Below are positions 24,201 through 34,099 of a stretch of 64,000 bases of DNA, in pieces. This stretch comes from Coptis chinensis (Eukaryota; Streptophyta; Magnoliopsida; Ranunculales; Ranunculaceae): NCBI GenBank assembly GCA_015680905.1, contig CM027381.1, positions 55,060,501 through 55,124,500 on the forward strand. The letters are read 5' to 3'. Made by a program: the position numbers and the translations under genes. How positions within the stretch are numbered: the stretch's first letter is position 1; each line of letters starts with the position of its first letter. Under the pieces are notes generated by a model, which was given only the letters and a program-made list of their open reading frames with translations, did no database searches and was not told the DNA's origin.

Positions 24201-26043
24201 GCCCTCAACATCTTCATTGTCACTCTCATCTTCATCATGGTTATCATCTTCATCAGATGGCAAGTCAGATTGCAGCTCATCATCAAATTCTGCCTCAAGT
24301 TGCTCCAGAGTTGGAGCATTTGATTCAATTGAACTCTTAACCACAGAATTTTTCAACCTAGACAATACCTTCTCTTCAAACCGGAACATGTTTATAAGAC
24401 GAATAACTTGATTCTGAAAACTTCCACAAAGCAACATATCTGCTTCATCAAACACCTGTCATTGGCCACTCGATGAGCACAAACAAATGATGTATTTGAA
24501 ACCAATGATAGCCAAAACCAAGAAACACACAGAAGGAAATAATTTGTTTACCACATATTTTAAACCACGCAAAAAATCAGAACGACGACGTCTTTCTGGG
24601 TCGAGGGCATACAGATAATTTAAAAGAGCAGCTGGTGTTGAAACAAGAATGTCAGGTTGAGAAACCGGCCATCCCTGCAGTTACAAAAACTATCTTAAGA
24701 TCTGCTCAAAGATACTATGACATCCTCATTAAAATTACGCCTGATCCCAATAATGAATAATGCATTCGCAGCATGAAGCATAACAAGCATTCTATTCAGT
24801 CTTGATTCATATTTCCTACCAAAAGCTAACATGATGTTCTGTTTAATAACAAAGGTGTACCTGTCTTCCACAAACAGCTGAAACTTGAAGGAGTGGTTGA
24901 CCAGAATCATTGTTAATACAATTAGCCATGCGAACCACTTGTTCGCAGAGCATCACATTAGGGCACAGGACAAGTGAGAAATGGAGAGGCTGAGAGTGCT
25001 CACGACCATCGTCAGTACCCGCAGAATGACCGCGGAAATTTAACATTTTGTCAAACAGTGGAACCAGGTAGCCATGTGTCTTACCACTACCAGTCTCTGC
25101 TGCAACTACCACATCTTTCTCTGAAAGTATAGATGGTATACAAGTAGCCTACACAAAACCAACAAACAGGCTCAATCCTAATTTGTCAACAACATAGAGA
25201 CTCTTGTTATTTTATGCTTACACACAGTAAAATGTATAGCAGTCAATTTCTATTCTAACAACAAAACCATTGAGCTCTTAGAACAAGAATCTCATTTAAG
25301 CATGTGTACGGAAAGCAAACCCATTGATCTCAGTTTCTGACTTAGCTCACAGTCCCCCTCTATACAAGACAAACAACTTGACATCAATTTCTTAATTCAA
25401 TCCAGACAACGTATTGGGCCTGAAAAGACGGCCCTTCACAAAGTGATCAAAGCACCTATATACGTAAAACTTCTTAAAGTGTATCCCTACAAAAAGACAC
25501 CTAAATCTAACTAAATTTTGTGTCCCCTGTGTTCCCATGGCTATGATCGTCTTGTTAGGTGCCACCACCAAAGTCTCAATTACAATGATTGAAACCTCGC
25601 CGTCATTTCAAAAACACAAAAAATGTACACTAACCAGAATTGTAACAATGGAATCACCTACCTGTACAACCATCATAGCTTCACTAAAATAGAATTTAAA
25701 AAGTTACCTGAATCAAAGAAGGTTTATGTAGTCCAATATTAGACAGAGACCGCGAAAGTTTCTCCGAAACGCCAATAGAATTCCAAGTAACAGATTCATC
25801 AGCATAAAAACTTTCCCCATTATCACTACTACTACTACTACTTGTTATTTCTTTAACAGATAAAACATTTGCTGCATAGTTTCTTCTAATACTTCTAGAA
25901 GGTTTATAGGGTTTAAGATAAAACAAAGGGTTTTTCTGTAAAGAAGAAGTAGTAGTAGTAGTAGTAGAAAGTTTGCAGTAATGAAGAAATGAAGAGTTAC
26001 GAATTACCATTAGTCTTATTGATGGCTGGTTAAGGATTAGCAT
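13889..26043 (-). CDS. RH22: DEAD-box ATP-dependent RNA helicase, RH22 type (organellar)
   Basis: Exons on the minus strand: 26043-25708, 25148-24861, 24674-24552, 24455-23983, 23027-22700, 16118-15966, 15512-15461 and 13923-13889, giving 595 aa with consistent phases. If the last intron is not spliced, the frame stops at 15411 instead (600 aa). A Ser/Thr-rich N-terminus of about 60 residues looks like a plastid or mitochondrial transit peptide. Helicase motifs in order: Q motif near residue 85-112; motif I AAETGSGKT (128-136); DEAD at 252-255; an acidic insert (about 295-340); motif III as AAT rather than SAT; TLVFANT; motif V TDAAARGLD; motif VI HRIGRTARAG (528-537). The C-terminus is basic (EKAFSRKRGFRNKLKKR). 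Arabidopsis RH22 is known to act in chloroplast 50S ribosome assembly; the same role here is inferred. Intron 5 (6.6 kb) and the last intron hold transposons. Confidence 0.9.
14580..14760. mobile_element. MITE, family A copy 1 (181 bp), in the last intron of RH22
   Basis: The inverted ends are CTAAGTTACATTGACACGG and its near complement (CAGTGTCAATGTAACATAG at the right). The element is flanked by a perfect 8-bp direct repeat GATTTTAG at 14572-14579 and 14761-14768. The inside is made of short GACACGGATACG-like words in both orientations. The 8-bp duplication suggests hAT mobilisation (inference). The same family is found at 19586-19765 and 58822-59100. Confidence 0.9.
15228..15266. repeat. 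(GA)n microsatellite
   Basis: A pure GA run of about 39 bases in the last intron (or 3' part) of the RH22 gene. Confidence 0.95.
16940..21660 (-). mobile_element. Old L1-type LINE inside intron 5 of RH22
   Basis: The element has the same orientation as the host gene and runs from about 21660 down to 16940. In order there is an ORF1-tail-like region (21620-20480), endonuclease (20460-19790: VALQETKR, then GVKDLVVGLLF, then SCLVFGGDFRVVMYEDER), an endonuclease C-terminal part (PRPFK.DLMWFE near 19540-19480), reverse transcriptase (ANEIVDY..., KMDFAKAF near 18590, GVRQG near 18400, FADDILLL near 18250), the post-RT region (KSTLASIPVYYLSM near 17950; GCSLWKGM near 17600) and a zf-RVT part (NNLRKRG...CVMC near 17310-17260). 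Stops and frame changes are numerous, so it is ancient. A family A MITE sits within the endonuclease part. Poly-A end and target duplication were not found. Confidence 0.85.
19586..19765. mobile_element. MITE, family A copy 2 (~180 bp, diverged), inside the LINE
   Basis: The left part (CACATGGATACACCATATTTTA, with small changes) matches the inverted right end of the 58822-59100 copy, including a TATACGTATCCAC word, so this copy lies in reverse orientation. The right end reads TCCATGTCAAAGTAA. The target duplication is not clear. It interrupts LINE endonuclease sequence and is therefore younger than that LINE. Confidence 0.7.
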
Positions 26044-27009
26044 TTTATATATATATATATATATGTTTTGTTAGGGTTTAAGGAATGTAGAAATGAGAAG
26101 AGCAGGTGGGTTTTGAAAAGTGAAAAGAAGAAAGAAACGGTTTTGTGAGAGTGAGTGAATGGATTAGGGTGTTCTCGAGATTCGTGTGGTATATTGATCG
26201 TTTGATCCGTTGGTTCTGTGGGCTTAATAAGATGGGCCGGGCCAATACCCGCTGGGTTAAAACTAGTATACTGCTGAGCAGAGTGGGAGAGGAAGATGGA
26301 GTAGGAGTGGAGATTTAGAGTGTCTGGAGAGGGAGAGGAAAAGGGAGAGTGAGAACGACGAAGAGAAAAAACATAAAGGAAGAGATGAGGACAGACAGAC
26401 AGAAACCAACTAAGTTGGTTTTTGTCCGCATAACCCCCCCTTCTCTCAAAATGTTCGCTCCGCTCACGGATAAACAACCATCTCCTACTCTTCGAGATTC
26501 GTGCAATATATGATCGTTTGATCCTAGCTGTTGGTTTTGTGGGCTTAATATGATGGGCCAGGCTAGTACTCGCTAAACAACCAACAAGGCAACAACACAA
26601 CACGTAGGTTGATGTATCCTGAACCCGCCTAATGCTAATATACTACTATGCAGTGGGGGCGTGAGCGGAGAGGAAAAGTGGAGAGGGAGAGATTGGGAGG
26701 GCGTGGAGAGGGACGAAGAGAAGAGAAAAGATGAGGAATGAGGACAAAAAGACAGAAACCAACCAATTCACAATTTGGGCCACATCCCCCCCCCCCCCCT
26801 CCCGGCCCAGAACGTTCACTCCGCTCACTTGAATATTCAGCAAATTCCATTGCATCTCGGTTGTTGATGCGGGTAGCGAATGTTTTTTGACACATCCTAC
26901 TAGTCCAAAAGAAACAGTATTGCCACAACCAAAATGGAAGTGTCAACCAAGTCCAAATAGTATGCGATGTTGGAGTTTTATTATGTAACCACTGGAAGGA
27001 AGGGATCAT
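26044..27009. promoter_or_regulatory. RH22 upstream region with a degenerate tandem duplication
   Basis: Unit 1 at about 26170-26465 and unit 2 at about 26495-26828 share, in order: a CGAGATTCGTG start, GATCGTTTGATCC, TGTGGGCTTAATA, GATGGGCC, a purine-rich block, AGAAACCAAC, and CGCTCCGCTCAC (CACTCCGCTCAC in unit 2). The GGGCC words resemble the TGGGCC-type elements common in plant promoters of ribosome-related and organelle-related genes (inference). A (TA)n run lies just upstream of the start codon (26046-26064) and a C-run at 26786-26800. No coding segment is recognised. Confidence 0.5.
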
Positions 27010-27186
27010 ACAGATGATGAAATAATTGACTATTATGTCAAAACTCTAGCTTCAGTACTTGAAAGTGAGGAAGAAGCAAGAAATCGACTGATTGAAGCTT
27101 AAACTAAGATAGTTGTCTATGATTGCACCTGTGACCTCCCTAAGGGAGAGCCATACCGGCTTAAAGAGCTAGCTGATAGTGCACCT
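27010..27186 (+). pseudogene. MORF/DAG-like gene fragment cut by the Copia insertion
   Basis: One frame reads DDEIIDYYVKTLASVLESEE, then EARNRL, very like the MORF (RIP/DAG) domain of plant organelle RNA-editing factors. It then meets a stop and continues as a second open piece (GEPYRLKELADSAP) up to the Copia LTR at 27187. I see no continuation after the other LTR at 37793. The first half fits the family well; the second half fits poorly. It is a remnant, not a gene. Confidence 0.5.
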
Positions 27187-27547
27187 TGTAGAACTAGAGG
27201 ATTCAATTCAATTTAGTTGTATATTTACTTGATTGAATTCTAAAGGGATTACAAGTGTTTATATAGAGGTTACAAAACAAAGAAACAAAACAATCGGTGG
27301 TGGCGAGAAACACTAGAAGGGTGGGTCTGTTTGTTTTTGGAAGAGAAGTGTGTGTCGCTCTAGCTATTGGACCTCGGTCATGCCCGAGGCGCAGGTCGCT
27401 CCATCATTACTTTATCGAGCTGGTCATCTGTTTTCAGGCTTGGAGGAGAGCGCAAGTCGCGCTCTAGCTACAGGACTCGGTCATGCCCGGCGTAGGTCGC
27501 TCCATCATTATTTTATCGGCTGGTCGCGCTATACATGAAAAATAACA
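27187..27547 (-). repeat. Copia 3' LTR
   Basis: It shares its first ~130 bases and last ~60 bases with the LTR at 37523-37793. It is longer because a block around CTCGGTCATGCCCG...CGCTCCATCATTA is present twice within it. Confidence 0.9.
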
Positions 27548-28572
27548 TCTGACTTTTTATTACCTCCCCTCAAGTTGGTGCATAGATGTCAATCATGCCC
27601 AACTTGTCAACTGAGCTGTCAAACACCTTGTGGGATACACATTTGGTAAGAACATCAACTAATTGCTCCCTGAGGTTACGAACGGAAAACGAATAACCTT
27701 CCTATCAAGATTTTCTTTAATAAAATGACGATCAACCTCCACATGCTTTGTTCGATCATGCTAAACTGGGTTATGTGCAATTTGAAAGGCGACTTGATTA
27801 TCACAATGTAAATCCATAGGCTTTTGAAGCTTGAAGCCCAATTCCATCAAGACAGTACGGATCCATAACAATTAACATACTCCCTATGCCATACCTCGAA
27901 ATTCAACTTCTGCACTCGATCTGGCAACAACTTTATGCTTTTTACTACGCCAAGTTACAAGATTTCCACTGACAAAAGTGAAATATCCTGATGTAGAACG
28001 TTTATCCGTTTTATCACCAGCCCAATCTGCATCTGTGTATCCGACAATGTCCAATACATCATACTTTCCAAACAGTAAACCATTGCCAGATGCCTTCTTC
28101 AAATACTTCAAGATACGAGAGACTGCATCCATATGTTCTTCACTAGGACAATGCATAAACTGATTAACCACACTCACAGCATAAGCAATATCAGGTTTAG
28201 TATGAGAGAGATAAATTAACATTCCTACAAGACGCTGATACCTTCTTTTATCAGTAGGAACTTGATCAGGATGAATTGTGAGTCCATGATTCATCTCAAT
28301 GGGTGTCTCCATTGGTTTGCAATCCAACATTCCTGTTTCAGCAAGCAAATCTAGGACATACTTCCTCTGTGAGAGTGAAATCCCCTTTTTAGACCTTGCA
28401 ACTTCAATACCCAAAAAGTACTTCAGTTGTCCTAGATCTTTCATTTCAAATTCTTCCAACAAATACTTCTGCAATTCATTTATTTCCTTCGGATCATCCC
28501 TTGTAACGATCATGTCATCAACATACACATTTAGAGCTGTAATCTTACCATCCTTGTGTTTGATAAACAAGG

Positions 28573-29265
28573 TGTGTGTGCATATTTTAGCAAATAGATA
28601 TGTAACACGTGGTAGCATCTTCGTAAGGCTCAGATATGGTCTTGGTGTGGGTAGAAAGTACCAGAACACACTTCAAGTCCAAATCCTCTTACTTCCTAGG
28701 TTCGGAAGTGAGATAAGAAGAGGAGGTTCGTGGGGTTTGGAACTAGTTGGAGTAGTAAGTTCGTATAACCAACTCCTAACTATGAACTCCAAATCTGGAA
28801 CTCAACTACAAGGTCCGGAACAGGTTCGTGGGCTTTGGAACTAGTTAGAGTTGTAGGTTCGTATAACCAACTCCTAACTATGAACTCCAAACCGAGCTCA
28901 ACTACTAGGCTCGAGCTCTAACTACTACTCGAACCTAAACATGTTTTTCTGTTGTTTAAGTCAGTAAAAGAGACCTATTTGACTTGGGAAACATGGGGCT
29001 TCTAGAAGAGTCAAGATGAGACTTAACAAGAGGCGGTCTCCTAGTTAAACACTAATTGGGAAACCTCATCTATTCTTATAAATAGAATAGTTGAACTACG
29101 CTTTGAGTTTGATTCATATACACAGGATACGTAGGCAGCCATTAAAGAACGTGGTTCAACTCATCATCTTCTATATCTCTTCTTCTTCTTTATCCAATAC
29201 TTCTCATTGTTCTTTGATCATCAACAAAATATTTGTGTTTCTAGATTAGGAAAAATCATCACACA
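28573..29265 (+). repeat. Left LTR of the nested element
   Basis: 693 bp, nearly identical to 33402-34099. It contains several GGTTCGTATAACCAACTCC and AACTATGAACTCC words. Confidence 0.93.
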
Positions 29266-29387
29266 ATTGGCGCCGTCTGTGGGAAACTATCTGAGAATTG
29301 ATTTGATTTCTTGGTGAAATTTTTTTCGGTTCTAGGTTCTCCTACCTACCATTTTTCTTGGGTTTTTGTTCTTTAAAAACTTATATT

Positions 29388-29420
<33 letters not shown>

Positions 29421-31100
29421 TATATATATATTATTTTTTTTTTTTTTTTTTTTTTTTTTTCTTCACTTTTATTCAAAATCATGGTTACTACAAGAGCCAA
29501 TGCGAATCAAAGTAACGAGGGGAATAACGAGATCAATAACCCACATGTTACTTCTCAAAGACAACTGAACGTAGAGGAGATCGCCGTTTTGGACAGTGGT
29601 CGTGAAGAAAATGAGCCTAACAACGATACTCCCCAATCTGCCATAACCAACCAAGCCATCATGGATGCGTTGTGATGGCCGAACGTGGTCGACAGGAGGC
29701 TCGTTTGCGTTTTTTACAAGACTACTACGCACGCAGGAGGGTCGTTCACCTCCAAGAGTGTTGCCTCGATGGAAACACGAGGGGGCAGTTCCGGCCACCA
29801 AGTCTCGACCTCCGGTGAGGGTTACGTCCCTACACCTTATATACCTTACTTTGCTGGGTATCATAGCGACCAACCAGATTCGGATTATAATCCGGAATTG
29901 GATCCAACCCAACACTCGAGCTCACACGGAACTGACTTCTCTTGGTATTCAAGTTCTCAAGGTACGAGGGATGGACATCCGAATGTGTTTGCCCGGAATC
30001 CACAACTATTGAGGTCAACCTCGGCACGAAGAAGACTTTCAGTTTCAAGGGAACCTTCATTGCCTCGGAATCCCTCAGTTCCCCGATCCAGTTTTGCAAA
30101 CTCCTCCACTCGATCTCGGGAACCGGAACCGCGTTATCATCAAGATGAGAACTATGAGAGTCCAGGTTCGAGGTACAACAACGAGAGAACTCCAATTAAT
30201 GAACCAACTACTCTTGCACAGCTCAAGGCACAAATACTGGAGGAACTACGAGGTTCGAAACCAACCAAGATGGACGAGTCAGTTGTTCGGTCAGCAATCG
30301 AGGGATTAGATCCCATTTTTGGTCTATACATATCTTTGAAGAAAAAGAAGCCTACGAACATGACAGAGTTGCAGGTTCGTATCAATAAGTATGCATAAGC
30401 GGAAGAAGACCAATTGGATAGGGAATCTTCTCATAAAAGAGTGATAACCGGTGTCACCTCGCTCTGTTGGTAGGAGCTCTACTAGTCATTATGATGATAG
30501 GAAGTCCGAGGAACCACAGTCGGAGCACAAGTTAGTCGACATGAATTCCTATCAAGATAAGTCCAAGAGACAGAAGACTGGTGACACGTTCGGAAGTAAT
30601 AAATTACCTCCATAGGATAGGGACTTTACCACTTTAACTCATCCTTATGAGGACGTCTTTGAAGTTAACCAGGAACAAGATGTTCATGAAAGATCCTCCA
30701 GCGGTGAATCTCGATGCTAACATGTATTGTTTCCAAGTAATGTTACACTACTCTCAGCTTCTAAGAGACAAAATTTTCACAAATTTGGATATGCTTCTAC
30801 TATATTGGGGTTTTACAGGAAATAATACAGGGGCACACCCTATATTTCTACAAAGTCTTATTTCTTAACAAAACTAAAGGTATTTACAGGAATTGACACA
30901 GGGGCAAACCCTATTTTCCTACAAAACCTTGTTTTTCTATGATTCGAAATACAAATTTGTATAAAATATAATTCACACTTATGTCATTTTTCCTCAAAGG
31001 TCGAATGTGCAACCGTCGTCTAAGAGAAAAGTGGGGCATCTGTGTATACATATTTATGCAAATAAGGAGAAAAGAACACCGTACCACTTCTTAACTAGTC

Positions 31101-31685
31101 TGGAACTTCACGTTCAGAACTTGTCCAAGTTCAAAACTCCACTTCCTAGCTAGTTAGGAACTCCACGTTCGAAACTCTACTTCCTAGCAAGTCTGGAACT
31201 CCACGTTCGAAACTTGTCCAAGTTCGGAACTCCACTTCCTAGCTAGTCAGGAACTCCACGCTCGGAACTTGTCCAAGTTCGGAACTCCACTTCCTAGCTA
31301 GTAAGGAACTCCTTTCGGAACTTGTCCAAGTTCGAACTCCACTTCCTAGCTAGTCAGGAACTCCACGTTCTGAACTTGTCCAAATTCGGAACTCCACTTC
31401 CTAGCTAGTCTGGAACTCCACGTTCGGAACTTGTCCAAGTTCGGAACTCCACTTCCTAGCTAGTCTGGAACTCCACGTTCGGAACTTGTCCAAGTTCGGA
31501 ACTCCACTTCCTAGCTAGTCTGGAACTCCACGTTCGGAACTTGTCCAAATTCGGAACTCCACTTCCTAGCTAGTCTGGAACTCCACGTTCGGAACTTGTC
31601 CAAGTTCAGAACACCACTTCCTAGCTTGCTTAGAATTCCACGTTCGGAACATGCCTAAGTTCGGAACTCCACTTCCTAGCTAATA
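31101..31685. repeat. ~55-bp tandem repeat array inside the nested LTR element
   Basis: About ten to eleven units follow the pattern TGGAACTCCACGTTCGGAAC, TTGTCCAAGTTCGGAACTCC, ACTTCCTAGCTAGTC. Within each unit the word TTCGGAACT or a variant recurs, and words of this kind (GGTTCG, GGAACT) are also frequent in the LTRs, so the array may have grown from LTR-like sequence. Units are separated by no unique spacers. Confidence 0.92.
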
Positions 31686-31830
31686 AGTAACACAGAAAGT
31701 CCAAGTTCGGTACTACTCTGTCAAGTAACAAACCCAACACTGTTTTGTGGACTGAAGAATCCGGAACTGCCCAGTACTGAATCCGGAACTGCCTTGCAAA
31801 TTAAAGAACTCGACACTAATTGGCGAGACA

Positions 31831-32376
31831 TCAGACTTGGAAATACTCGAGGGCATCTGCCATAAACGAAGGCAACGGGAGACGGAGTCCAGCTTTCAAT
31901 AATCCAAGATATATTAAGGGATGTTCATCAGTCCCAAGGTCAGTAGTTTGTGGATATACGATGTTGATTTCCTCCGGAATTGAAAATGCATTACGGATCT
32001 TTTCTAAGTCAGATATATCCCCAAAAGGAATAGCGTTCCAATCTATTGTGGGAATTTTAGCTTTGGACACAACCGGAGGTGTAGCATCTATAACTGCTCT
32101 GTAACCCGACATTGTTATTGCTTCAACAACTGAATCATCCGGAACTATAGTGGTGGGTATTGTATTTGACACTGCCTCACTACTTATGGAACTCAGCAGT
32201 GATTGATGAGACATAGTATACTGCAGTGAGCAACACGCGATCATCGACTTGATCAACTGGACGTGTAGCCTCGCTAGAAAACCCGATACAACAATACCAA
32301 CCAACAACCAACACTTTAACTGATGGAGCTCGGAATTGATCGCTGAAAATAAGATAAGAGAATTTAAACTAAGCAA
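31831..32376 (-). other. Antisense ORF of the nested element (gypsy-type transposon domain, PF04195-like)
   Basis: This is an open frame opposite to the element's own direction. Its end (FSIPEEINIVYPQ, then LGLLKAGLRLPLPSFMADAL) resembles the domain called 'putative gypsy type transposon' found in many plant LTR derivatives, where an alanine/glycine 'AGLR-PL' motif precedes a conserved end. The assignment is from memory and moderate. Its role is not known. Confidence 0.5.
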
Positions 32377-33401
32377 AAGCGTTTGAAAGTAAATTTTGGG
32401 TTTCTATCAAAGAAAATAAAAGAACCGACGGTTTACTTACCTTCTTTTGATATCTTACAACTCTTTAATCTTGTCAATGGCGATCAATGTTTGAGAAACA
32501 GATTTGTTTGATTTTAGAAGCACGCGTTTTGGTGAAGTTTGTTCGAGGTTCTGGGCTGCCGGATACCTTGCGGTTGATTGTTTCATGAACTGTCAGTAGT
32601 TGGTGGTATTACTAATCAATGCTTTGTTGGTTTTGAAGATGTGAATTATGTGTTCAATTCCATGAACCCGAAAGAAAATAGGAATTTTGAATCTGTGGGA
32701 GCTGTTGGAGTTGTGGGAGCTATTGGAACAATGTTGAATCTTGAATTTTGGAAGAAGGAAGAAGAAAGGGTTTCAAGCAATTAGGTAGCGAAGGGTATCT
32801 TTTTGGGTTATGTTCAACGAATTTCAATTTTCAAGGCGGGCCCAATTCGGGTTGCACTTACAGTTCCAGGTTGCACTTCCGAGTCAAGGTGATTTGGTGA
32901 AATCTATCTAAGTCCGGATCTTTATAATACCTGAGATGTCCGGACTTGACAAATTTCGATTCCTTGTGCTTAGCTCCTCATATACTAGGTTCGCCTAATA
33001 TACAAGGTTCGGGGCATGGTGATGTCAAGTCCGCTTTCACGAATTTAGTTCGAATGTACTACCAAGAAGTCCCGATCTTTGTGAAACATGGGTCGGGTTG
33101 ATCCGACCACGTCCGGATCATCACAATATATTGCATGTCCGGATTTCACCGGGTTCCTCATGACCAAGTCCGGACCATCACAATGCATGGCGGGACCAGT
33201 TTTCAGCAAGTTCGCTTAATATACAAGGTTGGGGCATGGTCGGGCAGGTCTAAATTTACAATTCCATATCTTGAAGTAATGCGAAATTTTGCCGATACAT
33301 TCCACAAAGAAAATCGAGGCATAAGACGTCGCGTACATTTTTACCCGGCCTTTTTCCTTAAGGGTTTGATTCACAACCCATGAATAAAAAAGGGGGGCAT
33401 A

Positions 33402-34099
33402 TGTGTGTGCATATTTTAGCAAATAGATATGTAACACGTGGTAGCATCTTCGTAAGGCTCAGATATGGTCTTGGTGTGGGTAGAAAGTACCAGAACACAC
33501 TTCAAGTCCAAATCCTCTTACTTTCTAGGTTCGGAAGTGAGATAAGAAGAGGAGGTTCGTGGGGTTTGGAACTAGTTGGAGTAGTAGGTTCGTATAACCA
33601 ACTCCTAACTATGAACTCCAAATCTGGAACTCAACTACAAGGTCCAGAACAGGTTCGTGGGCTTTGGAACTAGTTAGAGTTGTAGGTTCGTATAACCAAC
33701 TCCTAACTATGAACTCCAAATCCGGAGCTCAACTACTAGGCTCGGAGCTCTAACTACTACTCCAAACCTAAACATGTTTTTCTGTTGTTTAAGTCAGTAA
33801 AAGAGACCTATTTGACTTAGGAAACATGGGGCTTCTAGAAGAGTCAAGATGAGACTTAACAAGAGGCGGTCTCCTAGTTAAACACTAATTGGGAAACCTC
33901 ATCTATTCTTATAAATAGAATAGTTGAACTACGCTTTGAGTTTGATTCATATACACGGGGATAATGAGGTGACCATTAAAGAACGTGGTTCAACTCATCA
34001 TCTTCTACATCTCTTCTTCTTCTTTATCCAATACTTCTCATTGTTCTTTGATCATCAACAAAATATTTGTGTTTCTAGATTAGGAAAAATCATCACACA
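33402..34099 (+). repeat. Right LTR of the nested element
   Basis: 698 bp, partner of the left LTR. It is followed at once by the 5-bp repeat CAAGG and resumed Copia sequence. Confidence 0.93.

Larger units (their letters stand above)
28573..34099 (+). mobile_element. Young non-autonomous LTR element (LARD/TR-GAG-like) nested in the Copia element
   Basis: The LTRs at 28573-29265 and 33402-34099 both run TGTGTGTGC...CACACA. The element is flanked by a 5-bp direct repeat CAAGG (28568-28572 and 34100-34104). A primer-site-like TTGGCGCCGTCTGTGGGA follows the left LTR and a purine tract (AAAAAAGGGGGGCA) precedes the right one, so it reads on the plus strand. The inside holds a gag-like region (from 29481, starting MVTTRANANQ; also 29685-30398), a ~55-bp tandem array (31101-31685) and an antisense ORF (32376-31831). 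No reverse transcriptase, integrase or RNase H of its own is visible. It is a fossil with several breaks. By eye the LTRs are about 97% alike, so the insertion is fairly recent. Gypsy affiliation is likely but not proven. Confidence 0.9.

Noticed and set aside
24105-24411. Two plus-strand ORFs rich in Ser or hydrophobic residues
   Set aside because: They lie opposite the RH22 acidic-insert exon, whose codon composition keeps the other strand open.
26037-27009. Long minus-strand ORFs upstream of RH22 (188 and 124 codons)
   Set aside because: They fall in the duplicated promoter segment, are low in complexity, and match no family I know.
28299-28844. 181-codon plus ORF spanning the Copia/LTR border
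   Set aside because: It is a chance frame joining antisense Copia sequence to the LTR of the nested element.
31101-31685. Regular repeat array that could be taken for CRISPR
   Set aside because: Units are head-to-tail with no unique spacers, lie inside an LTR element, and the DNA is plant nuclear.
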